DNA from: Poa pratensis
Taxonomy: Eukaryota > Streptophyta > Magnoliopsida > Poales > Poaceae
Direction of reading: 5' to 3'
Length of the DNA stretch: 64,000 bases
Assembly (NCBI GenBank): GCA_947311845.1
Contig: CAMZMU010000013.1
Location: 512,606 to 576,605, forward strand
Positions 34,245 through 44,482 of the stretch are shown piece after piece (position 1 is the first letter of the stretch; each line of letters opens with the position of its first letter). The notes beneath the pieces were generated by a model. The model did no database searches. It worked only from the letters and a program-made list of their open reading frames with translations, and was not told the origin of the DNA. Position numbers and translations under genes: made by a program.

Positions 34245-35285
34245 TGTCGGCCCAGTGAGAACCAGGGTGTGCTGGGCCTGTCCTCCACGGCCCTCGACAC
34301 TCGATGGCCAATTTTTGCTAAGGACCAAGCCTACGGCTTGGAGAGACTCGCAAGGCGAATTGCCTCGCGAGGGCTTTGGAGGCAGCAGAGGCCTGCGGAG
34401 GCCCTCTTCACTGCTGCCCCCTATTCAAGATGATCTCCCCTGGAGAGAGGTCATCGCCAAATCCTCCACAGGGCACCCTGGCCCTCGTGGGGATTACTTC
34501 GCTGCAAAGCAACCTCTGCAGAGCGCACATGGGCTCTGCAGCGGCCGCAGAGTGATGCGCGCCTCTGCGGGCGGTGACAACGACGCCGCAGTTGCCATTC
34601 TGGTGATTAAAGGAGTCAACAAAGCTGTGCCATCCGCACCGGACTACAAGGATTTCCCTTTGGTGATAAGGGGACCGGCCGGCGCTACGCTCCACGGCCA
34701 ATGTCACCGTGGGCACCCCCACGTTCCTCTGCGGCCCTAGCTGGCCGTCCTGCATGGATGGTGGTTTCTCTGCCACAGGCGTCAGCTTTACGCCCATGGA
34801 CCGCGTCCATGGACGACTGAGCTGCGGTGCGCCGTGCTCCCCCTTCTGTCGCCATGTGATAGCCCTTCCGCGGCCAAGCGCAGGGAAGAGGCCCGGGGCG
34901 CCTATAAAAGGAGGAGGAGCAGCACCGTAGCAAAGGATCGCATTCTCATTCTAGCCTAGCCACATACGCGCAAGGAAGAAGAAGACCACAGTTCCCCTTC
35001 CTTGTTTACACCATTGCCAAAAGGGAGCCTTCGGCAAGCTCATTGTACTGTAACCTCCATAAGCAGTGCAATACAGACAAGCAGGAGTAGCGGTGTTACC
35101 TCCACACGAGGGCCGTGAACCTGGGTACGGGCTGGTGTTCATCTCTGTCGTGATGTCCCTTCTCATGCTCGACGAGCACCGTCACCGTGCAGGTTGAGGG
35201 TTGTTTGACCAACGTGTTCAGCCCCTTACACGAACTCTCTTCGTGAGCTTGACTATCCCTGTTTCGTGGGAGTCATTCTCCGACA
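34245..35285 (+). repeat. 3' LTR of Tat element
   Basis: The 1,041-bp segment starts TGTCGGCCCAG and ends CATTCTCCGACA, giving 6-bp inverted ends TGTCGG/CCGACA. It contains a TATA box (34903-34910). There is no partner LTR in the window, so the ends rest on the inverted termini and the upstream purine tract. Downstream the sequence changes to the 5' region of the split gene. Confidence 0.65.
34903..34910 (+). promoter_or_regulatory. LTR TATA box
   Basis: TATAAAAG follows a GC-rich stretch (CCCGGGGCGCC), about 660 bp into the Tat LTR. Confidence 0.6.
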
Positions 35286-35639
35286 GCTTATTCCTCCGGT
35301 GCCGGGGAACGACGGCGCAGTTCTCCACCGTTGTTCGATCTGCCACGCTCGTTGTTTCGTCTGCTCTCTCTCGCGGTAATTTCCCCTCGTCGGATGAGAT
35401 TTATCTAGGGTTTTGTTCGTCTGTTTAGGTCTTATTTTTTCTTTCTTGATCTGCGTCTTATGGTACTCATTCGAGACTATTTTTGTTGATCCTCCTGTTC
35501 TACTAGTGTTCTACTTTTTGATTTTAGCATCTCTAGTGTCCAATCCCCTTAATATTGCCTTTGTTTTTGCTGTTACCAGCATTGTAATCTGTAACATCTA
35601 GGGTTTGCTCCCATAGCCCTTTGGCGGATGGATTCTTCA

Positions 35640-37400
35640 GTAAATAATGCAGTGCCCGATTCATCTGAAGGTATTGTACTTCTCGCCCCATGTATCCTTA
35701 TTTGTTCTTATTTTTTCCTGCATCTAAATTGCTGATCGTTTCGATTTTTGTCTGTGCCATCTAAGAGTTCAAATTAGTTACTTGTTTTAATTATGTGCCA
35801 TCTAAATAGCAGGAAATTTATGCTTGTATGTCCATGGGCTTTATCAAGTGGTGTTAGATGATGTGTAAGTACATTTGTACTGTCGCATAATTATGTTCTG
35901 TACCCACCCTTTTGAGATTGTGTGTGTAATCATAGAAGTACATTTTTTATTTCCTTGTTGGTAATCATTGTACTTCTTTGGCCTTATGATTGTACTTCCA
36001 TTCCTGGGATGTTTGATGGTATTGTGTGAGCACAATGAGAATTTCATTGCACTTCCCGTGGACAATGTTTGCACTTCCTCGATCTTGTATTGTGGTACTG
36101 CTGTACATGTTTATTGATATGCGACTTCTAGTATCGCATAATTATGTTAATTGATATGCTTGTTTTCCCTTTGAAAACTAACTATTCTGCATTTTCTGCT
36201 ATGCTAGTGAATATTGCTGATAGAGTCTCTGCGATGGGCATATCAAATGATGCTGCTTCTCTAGCCTCGGATGCTCATCCTGTTTTGGATGTTGAAGCCG
36301 CATCCAAAGTTGATATTCCATCTGTTATATCGGATGTATGTGCATCAGTCACTGCAGACTACGAGCAACCTCCTGATGTTGGTCATGAAGTTGACGATTC
36401 TCTTGCTCTTATTCTGTCGCTAACATCGACGCAGGATGATGATTTCACTGAGCCTCCTACATTGCCTGAGGATGGCCCTGCCCAGTGGGCAGCTTATGAA
36501 GCTGGAAAGGTTTCCCGTGCTAGAGAACACAGAATGAAAGCTATTGAGAAAGCTCAGTTAGCTTCCCCTCCATCTGCCACTGATACAGTACCTGTTGGAA
36601 AGGATAGGGTTGCTGTCTGAAAGCTTATAAATGTTGTTGATGCAGCTCCACGCAGGAGCCCTCATGTTAATCCTCCAGCTGCTGTTGATGGAGGGACTAT
36701 GCGCATGAGTCCGCGTACTATAGCAAAGCAAAAGCAATCCTAGTCCCCCCAGTCATTGCTGGTTCTCCTCGACCTAAGAAAACTGGGGATAAGGTGAAGA
36801 GTGTTGCTGGGATGCCTCGAAGGCTGTTCGAACGGCGAAGGAGGTTGCTGGGAGTAGTAAGCAGTCTGGTGCTGCAGCTAAAAAATTGGTTGCTAAGGGG
36901 AAGCAGGCTGCTGATAAAGGCAAGAAGGGTGCTGCTACTGTCCGTAAGCCGCCCCGTAAGACGGTCAAGAAGGCCGTACATTTTAAAGATGATGATTCTG
37001 ATTTTGAACAGGCAAAAGAGGTTGATGACCACGAGGATAATGATGAGTCTGATGAGGATGATGACTTGTCTCAGGTGATCTTATCTGCATTATTTAGTAT
37101 TTTGTACTTCTTTTTTTTGGTTGATTGTACTTATGTTATTCAATATCCTGTACTTCCTGTTATTCAATATCCTGTACTTCCTGTTTTAGTATGAAGTTAT
37201 ATTTAATGACTTGTGATTCTGTACTTAGTTTTACTTCTTATTTATTGGCATGTACTTCTGTGTGGATAAAGAAGTTGTGTACATGATTTTTGAGTATTTT
37301 CAGTATGAATTAACTCTGTACTTCTTTTATTATGTTAATTGTACTGTTTTTAACAATGACTTGTACTTCTTTTTTGTTATGCCTTTTCTAATATGTATGA
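35640..37400 (+). repeat. TGTACTTC word repeats in introns of the split gene
   Basis: TGTACTTC or TGCACTTC occurs at about 35674, 35970, 35994, 36050, 36070, 37105, 37152, 37175, 37252, 37318 and 37363, with further variants, almost only in introns. Two copies sit in a direct 23-bp repeat (TATTCAATATCCTGTACTTC, near 37138-37183). Confidence 0.7.
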
Positions 37401-37658
37401 TTGCTAAACTCTTGTCTTATTTCATTTGTAGTACGCGTTTGTTAAGAGGTCTGGTAAGAGGAAGAGGGGAGGGAAAACACCATTGGAGAGTGATGCAGAG
37501 CCAGCCCCTAAAAAGAAACGTTTTAACACCACTACAAGGTGCTCCCTGAAGGAGTTAGTTGTCTGTCTTGCATTATTGAAGGATCGTCACCTTGAAGTCC
37601 TTCGTGCTGGAGGTCTTGGGCATCTCCCAGAATTCAAGATCAAGAGTAACATCTTGGT

Positions 37659-37663
37659 GATGG
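37659..37663 (+). repeat. Target-site duplication GATGG (left copy)
   Basis: GATGG here and at 44478-44482 flank the 6,814-bp retrotransposon exactly. One copy belongs to the interrupted exon. Confidence 0.95.
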
Positions 37664-38673
37664 TGTTGGCACCGAAAACTGTCCAGCGCAACACCAGGAT
37701 GATCGTCGTGCTTTCGTGACGACGGACGGATGTTTTACGAGCAAAACAACAAAGGGTTCCCCTCACTTTCGTGGAGGAGAGAGCCGACCGTTTTACAGGC
37801 AAAACGGCAAAGGATTGCCACACCCTAGGGCTGCTAGAACATGGCGGAGAAACGAACCAGAACGATACAGAAAACGATAAAGGAAAAAGTAAGCAGAACG
37901 TAAAGATAAATTGTATTGTTTCGATTGTGTCTCCTTTTTCCAATCGGCCATATGCCCATAATATATAGGCAGCCAGGTCTTCGGCAAATACACGGTTTGC
38001 TTTCTTAGCGTACAAGCCAATAATATATTCTAAGTTTGATTCGGTCACCGCCTAAACAGGTACGTGATATTACCTTAATTAGTTTGAGTACAACCGAATC
38101 GATTAGAAATTGTACGCCTCCTTCACGTAACTTGATAGCCTCCTGAACAGCCACAGCTTACATGTATTACGTGACACCTCCTGGCCATATTCACGTGGAA
38201 GCACTCCTTGCTTATGTCTAAAATATTCCGGCCAGGATGCTAATGATTCCAAATTACCGTTGATCATGCATGTGATCTTCCCTGATGATTCTTCCTGCGT
38301 GACCTTGTAAATTCAGGTTGGCACCTGAATTCTCCAAGCCCTTGTCCTTGGTAGCATGTGCAGCTCAAATCACCTCTGGTTGTAGCTAGGACTTGTCCTG
38401 GGCACCTCTAGAACTTAGCTCAACGTATCCCAGAATCCATCGAGGACTTGTCCTGCTACGTGCTAGTCTATGCAACACTCCATATATTTGTTGCGAGTAA
38501 ATAGCTTCGTATACTTGGTCTGCCGCCACGGCATTTGTACTGCACTCCGATGAAGCCTGCATTTGAACTAAACCACAGCTCCGAATATATATGTCAACTA
38601 ATAATCAATACATAACCATTTAAATTAATTTGGCCGATCATACAATCTAGCTAGCCAAATTAGGTCATCAACA
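37664..38673 (-). repeat. 3' LTR of the young non-autonomous element
   Basis: On the minus strand it runs TGTTGATGACC... to ...CGGTGCCAACA and follows the purine tract. A minus-strand TATA-like text (CCTATATATTATGG) lies near 37957-37970. Confidence 0.92.
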
Positions 38674-39728
38674 CATGCCCCCCTGTTTTTGGTATAACTA
38701 ATACAATTGAATTTACCAAAAACACTATAATACTTTAGGACGATGTTAATAACTTCACATGCCGAAGACAATGTTCAGAGAACACATCGGCCAAAATTTT
38801 GCTTACGGTGATTTCTAAAATAACTCACCACCCATATTTTCTTAGGGCGATATTTGAAATAAGATATCGGCCATTGTATCATCAAATCATTGTAATCTAT
38901 TGCCGATAAATCATTTTATCCGGCCACTCTAAGAGCATGTAACTTAAACTTCAAAGAATCGAAGCAATTTAATTATAACCCATCTATTATTCGGCGATAA
39001 AAACTCATCAACCAAGAATATCTAAAATTGACACCGAAATTTCCTATCTCTTATCTGACTTGGACTTTTAAATAAATAACTAAAGAAATTCTCAAATCAT
39101 TAAGTTCTAAGTTGCTTGGTAATTCGGTTGTTTTTCATGTACCGAATCTATTTTGCAACATGCTGCTTGTCGCTGAATTAAACCCAACCAGCTACACATA
39201 ACGTCCAACGGGCTTGACCTTTTTCAAACAACGGCTAGCATCGGTCTGTCTAATATGAAGAATTTGTCTCCGCTATAACCAGATGCCTGCTGTACTACTC
39301 ACAACAAATCATTAGAAACCTCAATATGTGTAGCACCTATTGAAAATAAAATTCTAGCATGAATTGCAAATATATTCGGCCTTTTTATTTGTGCAAGATT
39401 TCCTAAGTGGCACGAGGCTTCAAAACAATATCATGGAGAAATAACTAAACAACACCAACGTATTGGCCATTGCTTCTAGAGCTGAATCTACAAAATGCAA
39501 TCTCCATGGTACTAAAGAGACAAGACTAAAAAGAATATTATGCTCAACACTGATAAAATTAAAACAATTTGGCCGTTCACAGATTTAAAAGATTCATAAG
39601 CCAAATTATCAAAGCACAAGTATAAGCACAAATTCTAATGAGCACATACCTTGTCTCGGTTCCCAATAACTCTAAGGACGATGATAGAAACACACCGGCC
39701 ATCTGTATTTACTTTCAAAAGATATAAA
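38674..39728 (-). other. Non-coding region between ORF stop and 3' LTR
   Basis: AT-rich, no credible ORF, with the purine tract at the LTR border (38674-38690). Short words such as TCGGCCA, GCCGAA and CCGATAA recur, as they do in the ORF. Confidence 0.6.
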
Positions 39729-42700
39729 CTATTCATCCATTAAAGTCTGTGCTGGCCGAAATTCTTGATGATGAGACAGAAATCTTCGGCCTTGTCGCTT
39801 GTTGATTTTATTATTTTTGTTCTCCATCTTTGTCGCTCTTTTCACAACAGGAGCTTGCACATCTTTCTTGCCTTGAGGTTCTCCTTTAGGAACCCACGCC
39901 ATGTTCTTGCTTTTTAGCTTTTCAGCACTAAGCCGTTTCAGCTTCTTTTCTTGCCAACTTGATAAACCGAGTGGGCGTCCCGGCTGTGATTTTGTTTTGC
40001 ATTGTGGCAAATATTTTTTAATCTTGGGCACTTTCAACTTGGCTTGTTTTGACTCGACAATTGGGTCTTTGAAAGTTACTCGCTTCACTTCCTTGCCCAT
40101 AGTAGCCAATGTCAATTCAATTGGCTTTTCATTATTTGGTGTTGAGTCTGAAGTAGCACACTTGCGTCCATCTTTTTTGACTCGGTATACTTGCTTAACT
40201 ACTTCTTTCTTCACCCATGAGCCCCGGACCGATTCCTTTTTAGTGACACGGTCTTTGTCAAATGACTGTTGATCACTTGTTGATCTTTTTGGAGCTGCAA
40301 AATTTGGACGAGATGATCTATAATTAGATGGATAACGTGCCCGTGAGTCGTACCTTTCCCATGGTGGATATGAATAAAAATCAGCGTAGGGAGGTATCCA
40401 TGACATCGGCATTGGTGGCCCAAAAGGATAATACGAATTTGTTGCATTGAATTCATCCATTCGCCAATCCCTGTCCTTAGACTTTCGCCTTGGGGGTGAT
40501 CTTGATGCTTTTGCACTACCTGACCGATAAGCACTTTTTGCTTCATTCTCTTTTTGATATTTTTCCAATAGCTGCTCAAAAGTGACTTTTGATTTCTTCC
40601 CTTTGTGCTTATCACGGCCTTTCTCTTTCTTGGTTTGGCATGCATCGATCTTTGGATTTTTGTGTTGCCCCCCAGTGCTAGATGTCTTCGTTATAGCTTT
40701 AATGGAATCTTCGCCTTCAAGATCATTTTTGATATGCTCTTCAACAATCTCTTCACTTGTAGGCGTGACCTCATAATCCTTGGTGTGTACCTGCTCATCA
40801 TTACATGAATCGGCCAGAAGTAACCGATGCAATATATTTTGTTTATCATATTTTAATCGTCCTTTATCAACGGCCGATTGTACTATTTGATGAAACATGT
40901 TGCAATTATCAATACTATGATCAAACGAATCATGCAACTTGCAATACACTCGTCCTCGTAATGATGGCATAACGTTGTGATCAAGAATTCTAATATAATC
41001 ATTTTCTAGCAATATATCAAAGATATGATCACACATGCTCAACTTGAAGTTATACCTTTTATCTTCTAGCCGATCTTGTGGTGAGAACGGCTCTGAAATT
41101 GAGTAACCAAATGGTTTAGAATTTACCTCACCCCATTCGGCCATGAATTGTTCTTCACACTCTTTTTCCGATGTCTTTGAATACACACTTATACTAGCAT
41201 CGGCTCTCTTGCAAAACTCTAAACTTGGCTTTATATTTCTGAAATCAAAATAATTAGAGCACATATGTCTCACTTGAAACCACACGTTTGCCAAGTATGA
41301 AATAAGCAAAGCTAGCCACGTGTACATAAAATGCATGGCATTGTGAATCAATATCATTGTACGACATGGATCACAGTACCTCATTAAACTTGACTTTATG
41401 TTTCTGGAACCGAAACAATTAAAGCACGCATGTCTCACTAGAGACCAAATGTAAGCCAAGTGTGAAACAAGCAAAGCTACCCATGTAGATATAACATGCA
41501 TATGAAATACTGGGGAAAACTTTGACTGTAATAATTTGTTATTATCGGTCTCTCTAAATGGCACAATATGTTGACCGATATACTTTGTAAGAATTTTATT
41601 AGCAACAACTAAATTACTTCTCTCGATTGGTCTTTCAAAGCTTATAAGAATTTTGCTAATAGATGCATCAATAATAAAGTTTTGACCAAATCGGAAAATA
41701 AGTAAATTATCTGTTACTTTGAAGACGTTGGCATAGTATGATGATGACATAACCTGAAAAATACCTTGCTCCGCCTCTAGATAATTCTCCAACGCCTTGT
41801 CTTCTTCTTTCTCTGGTTTTTGTGCTTCTTCACTTTGATGTTCTTTGTCAACCGAACATTGTTCGGCTATGGTTTCCTTTTCTTCATGTTCATCGTTAGC
41901 CGAATTTTGTTCGGCTATATTTTCTTCTTCTTGATGCTCATCAACTTCTCTGGCACGAAACTCGTAGGGCAGCATGACAACGCCCTTACCTCCAGAAAAA
42001 TCAAACATAGCAACTTCGCTATGCTCATCATCCTCTTGATCATTGAAGCTCGCTTCTTTTGATTCAACAGATTCGTCCAATGTATTTTTGTACTCGGCTT
42101 TTTCCATAACCGAATTAACCATACTAGATGAATCATCTGTCTTGTCTTTATAAATTTCATTACCTTGCAAAGCTTCTTCCTTTATGAGCTGAGTGCCGAA
42201 TGTATGAGAAGTGCTTGGCGTCGTTACTTTTTTGATGATGCCGTTCTTTGTCCTGACGTATTGCTTTAACTTCTCAGCTTTCCATTCTTCCATCTCCCGC
42301 TCAATCTCACGTTCCGTCTCTCGCCAGTCATCTTCACATAAATCGTCAAGCGTGACGGCGAGCCGGTCATCCTCAATCTCACGCTCAACCTCACGTTCAG
42401 CTTCCTTCGGCCACGGGTTGCCGAAATCCTGCAATTGTGTAGAGGACGTACCACACGCTGCAACACTGGATGAGAACACATTAGTTTCTACCGAATTTTC
42501 TATTCGGCTATAACCATTGTCAGCGTACATATCTGACTTAACTCTGCCTGAATTTAATTCGACTTCAACTGAGTCAGCTACTATAGCCGGAGCAATCTTC
42601 ATATGTAAACTGGACTCGGCATGTGCATCGTTTGCCATACTAGCCGAGTTAACCTTTATTTGTTGATTAAGTCGCAGAATCTCATCTTGAAGTATTTTCT

Positions 42701-43370
42701 TCATCTCGCCAAAAGACTCATTAACCAAATCTTCCAGCGATTGCCCCCCGATGCTTTCACTTTCTTTCGGCAATGTAGTGTTGCCGAAATCTTGTACTTG
42801 TACAGGGGACGTGTCGTAAGCTGCAGCACTAGACAAAGGCATATTAGCTCCTACCAAATTTCCACTTATTCGGCTATAACCATTGTAAATGTGTGAATCC
42901 GAATATTGAAAATTATTAGTTGCACATGGTACCGAAAAGTTACTAGTAGAAGGTGCAGCACATGACGGTTGAAAATAATTGGGCAAATAACTAGTAGTAG
43001 CATGTCCCATTGCCCTGTCTATCGGCATGTTTGAAGATGAACTAGCATATTGTGAATTATTTGCCGATGAATAAAAAGATGAAACACTTGTTTGCATATT
43101 ATTAAAATTTCTAACATTAGGTGTTTCGTATTGATTAACCAAATTTGCCATGTTGGTCATCGGCATATGGTTTGCTGGGGTTGCCGATGCATGAGAATTC
43201 GGATCTACATGTTGCGCGTTGCTAAAATAATTTGAGGCGTATATATTATTTTGCATCAGCTCTTGCAGGTAGTTAAAACTAGGGCTAGCCGATCCAGTAT
43301 GCATATCAGAATTTCTAGCAACATCAACATGAGAATAATTTGCATCTACATAAGAATACTGAGGATACAT
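39729..43370 (-). CDS. Single large ORF of the non-autonomous element, about 1,213 aa, gag-like zinc motif
   Basis: The first ATG after the PBS is at 43370 (MYPQYSYVDANY); the open frame extends upstream into the LTR, but that part precedes the PBS. Residues 1-220 are rich in Asn, Ser and Tyr. Two related blocks contain NGYSRI and QVQDFGN or LQDFGN. Charged helices (EREVEREIEDD and EREIEREMEEWK) and acidic repeats (HEEKETIAEQ) follow. Two copies of a hydrophobic segment (TWVALLVSHLAYIWSLVRH and TWLALLISYLANVWFQVRH) look membrane-like. YCKLHDSFDHSIDNCNMF is a Cys/His motif like those in Tat-related gag. The C-terminus is very basic. No enzyme domain is present. The frame is unbroken, which fits a recent insertion. 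Confidence 0.85.
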   Translation of the reverse strand: MYPQYSYVDANYSHVDVARNSDMHTGSASPSFNYLQELMQNNIYASNYFSNAQHVDPNSHASATPANHMPMTNMANLVNQYETPNVRNFNNMQTSVSSFYSSANNSQYASSSSNMPIDRAMGHATTSYLPNYFQPSCAAPSTSNFSVPCATNNFQYSDSHIYNGYSRISGNLVGANMPLSSAAAYDTSPVQVQDFGNTTLPKESESIGGQSLEDLVNESFGEMKKILQDEILRLNQQIKVNSASMANDAHAESSLHMKIAPAIVADSVEVELNSGRVKSDMYADNGYSRIENSVETNVFSSSVAACGTSSTQLQDFGNPWPKEAEREVEREIEDDRLAVTLDDLCEDDWRETEREIEREMEEWKAEKLKQYVRTKNGIIKKVTTPSTSHTFGTQLIKEEALQGNEIYKDKTDDSSSMVNSVMEKAEYKNTLDESVESKEASFNDQEDDEHSEVAMFDFSGGKGVVMLPYEFRAREVDEHQEEENIAEQNSANDEHEEKETIAEQCSVDKEHQSEEAQKPEKEEDKALENYLEAEQGIFQVMSSSYYANVFKVTDNLLIFRFGQNFIIDASISKILISFERPIERSNLVVANKILTKYIGQHIVPFRETDNNKLLQSKFSPVFHMHVISTWVALLVSHLAYIWSLVRHACFNCFGSRNIKSSLMRYCDPCRTMILIHNAMHFMYTWLALLISYLANVWFQVRHMCSNYFDFRNIKPSLEFCKRADASISVYSKTSEKECEEQFMAEWGEVNSKPFGYSISEPFSPQDRLEDKRYNFKLSMCDHIFDILLENDYIRILDHNVMPSLRGRVYCKLHDSFDHSIDNCNMFHQIVQSAVDKGRLKYDKQNILHRLLLADSCNDEQVHTKDYEVTPTSEEIVEEHIKNDLEGEDSIKAITKTSSTGGQHKNPKIDACQTKKEKGRDKHKGKKSKVTFEQLLEKYQKENEAKSAYRSGSAKASRSPPRRKSKDRDWRMDEFNATNSYYPFGPPMPMSWIPPYADFYSYPPWERYDSRARYPSNYRSSRPNFAAPKRSTSDQQSFDKDRVTKKESVRGSWVKKEVVKQVYRVKKDGRKCATSDSTPNNEKPIELTLATMGKEVKRVTFKDPIVESKQAKLKVPKIKKYLPQCKTKSQPGRPLGLSSWQEKKLKRLSAEKLKSKNMAWVPKGEPQGKKDVQAPVVKRATKMENKNNKINKRQGRRFLSHHQEFRPAQTLMDE

Positions 43371-43445
43371 GTTACCGTTGTAGATTGCAGATCTCGATGA
43401 CGCTCTCTTCGTAGCAAGAACGGGCCGGAAACCGCTCAAACTTCG

Positions 43446-43463
43446 TCCCCAGCGGAGTCGCCA
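43446..43463 (-). other. Primer-binding site, tRNA-Arg type
   Basis: TGGCGACTCCGCTGGGGA on the minus strand lies five bases after the 5' LTR. The complement TCCCCAGCGGAGTCGCCA fits a tRNA-Arg 3' end with CCA; the tRNA identity is from memory. Confidence 0.65.
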
Positions 43464-43468
43464 AAATG

Positions 43469-44477
43469 TGTTGGCACCGAAAACTGTCCAGCGCAACACC
43501 AGGATGATCGTCGTGCTTTCGTGACGACGGACGGATGTTTTACGAGCAAAACAACAAAGGGTTCCCCTCACTTTCGTGGAGAGAGAGCCGACCGTTTTAC
43601 AGGCAAAACGGCAAAGGATCGCCACGCCCTAGGGCTGCTAGAACATGGCGGAGAAACGAACCAGAACGATACAGAAAACGATAAAGGAAAAAGTAAGCAG
43701 AACGTAAAGATAAATTGTATTGTTTCGATTGTGTCTCCTTTTTCCAATCGGCCATATGCCCATAATATATAGGCAGCCAGGTCTTCGGCAAATACACGGT
43801 TTGCTTTCTTAGCGTACAAGCCAATAATATATTCTAAGTTTGATTCGGTCACCGCCTAAACAGGTACGTGATATTACCTTAATTAGTTCGAGTACAACCG
43901 AATCGATTAGAAATTGTACGCCTCCTTCACGTAACTTGATAGCCTCCTGAACAGCCACAGCTTACATGTATTACGTGACACCTCCTGGCCATATTCACGT
44001 GGAAGCACTCCTTGCTTATGTCTAAAATATTCCGGCCAGGATGCTAATGATTCCAAATTACCGTTGATCATGCATGTGATCTTCCCTGATGATTCTTCCT
44101 GCGTGACCTTGTAAATTCAGGTTGGCACCTGAATTCTCCAAGCCCTTGTCCTTGGTAGCATGTGCAGCTCAAATCACCTCTGGTTGTAGCTAGGACTTGT
44201 CCTGGGCACCTCTAGAACTTAGCTCAACGTATCCCAGAATCCATCGAGGACTTGTCCTGCTACGTGCTAGTCTATGCAACACTCCATATATTTGTTGCGA
44301 GTAAATAGCTTCGTATACTTGGTCTGCCGCCACGGCATTTGTACTGCACTCCGATGAAGCCTGCATTTGAACTAAACCACAGCTCCGAATATATATGTCA
44401 ACTAATAATCAATACATAACCATTTAAATTAATTTGGCCGATCATACAATCTAGCTAGCCAAATTAGGTCATCAACA
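43469..44477 (-). repeat. 5' LTR of the young non-autonomous element
   Basis: It is nearly identical to 37664-38673 and followed on the minus strand by the PBS. Three transitions and one missing base separate the two LTRs. Confidence 0.92.
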
Positions 44478-44482
44478 GATGG
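44478..44482 (+). repeat. Target-site duplication GATGG (right copy)
   Basis: Matches the left copy at 37659-37663 exactly. Confidence 0.95.

Larger units (their letters stand above)
24025..35285 (+). mobile_element. Tat-lineage Ty3/gypsy retrotransposon, 5' truncated, with antisense ORF
   Basis: Plus-strand order: gag, protease, RT, RNase H, a second (archaeal-type) RNase H, integrase, then antisense ORFs (30266-33941) and a 3' LTR (34245-35285). The second RNase H and an antisense extra ORF between integrase and 3' LTR are both known traits of grass Tat elements (RIRE2/Grande-like). The 5' LTR and gag start are missing left of 24025, where a minus-strand gypsy copy inserted. Coding frames carry many indels, so the copy is dead. 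Confidence 0.85.
35286..37663 (+). pseudogene. 5' half of a split multi-exon gene, probably transposon-associated
   Basis: A 5' UTR intron is likely (donor near 35375 GCG/GTAATT, acceptor ending at 35616). ATG at 35628; exon 35617-35670; intron to 36207; exon 36208-37074; intron to 37431; exon 37432 to the insertion at 37663. Phases agree across all junctions. The protein is acidic, then Lys/Arg-rich (AAKKLVAKGKQAADKGKKG), then acidic (FKDDDSDFEQ), then a domain starting TRCSLKELVVCLALLKDRHL. A TGA at 36618-36620 and frameshifts near 36740 and 36855 disable it. Introns are studded with TGTACTTC. The domain recalls grass Ulp1-protease-associated transposon proteins, but no protease is visible and the family is unproven. 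Confidence 0.6.
37664..44477 (-). mobile_element. Complete young non-autonomous LTR retrotransposon, 6,814 bp
   Basis: LTRs of 1,010 bp (37664-38673) and 1,009 bp (43469-44477) differ by three substitutions and one 1-bp indel by my reading. A perfect GATGG duplication flanks the element. On the minus strand the PBS TGGCGACTCCGCTGGGGA (43463-43446) matches a tRNA-Arg-like 3' end, as in Ogre/Tat-related elements; the purine tract CAGGGGGGCATG lies beside 38673. The interior carries one large ORF and no protease, RT, RNase H or integrase, so movement must use enzymes from a partner element. Confidence 0.92.

Noticed and set aside
30795..34740. Plus-strand ORFs up to 316 codons over the Tat antisense region
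   Set aside because: Antisense shadows of the minus-strand protein with its coiled coil and conserved domain.
36144..36207. Start of the split gene at the ATG 36144
   Set aside because: This part lies before a good acceptor at 36207 and is intronic; the spliced frame from the ATG at 35628 matches phase.
43371..43625. Upstream 85-codon extension of the large ORF into the LTR
   Set aside because: It precedes the primer-binding site and overlaps LTR sequence; the first ATG after the PBS at 43370 is the better start.
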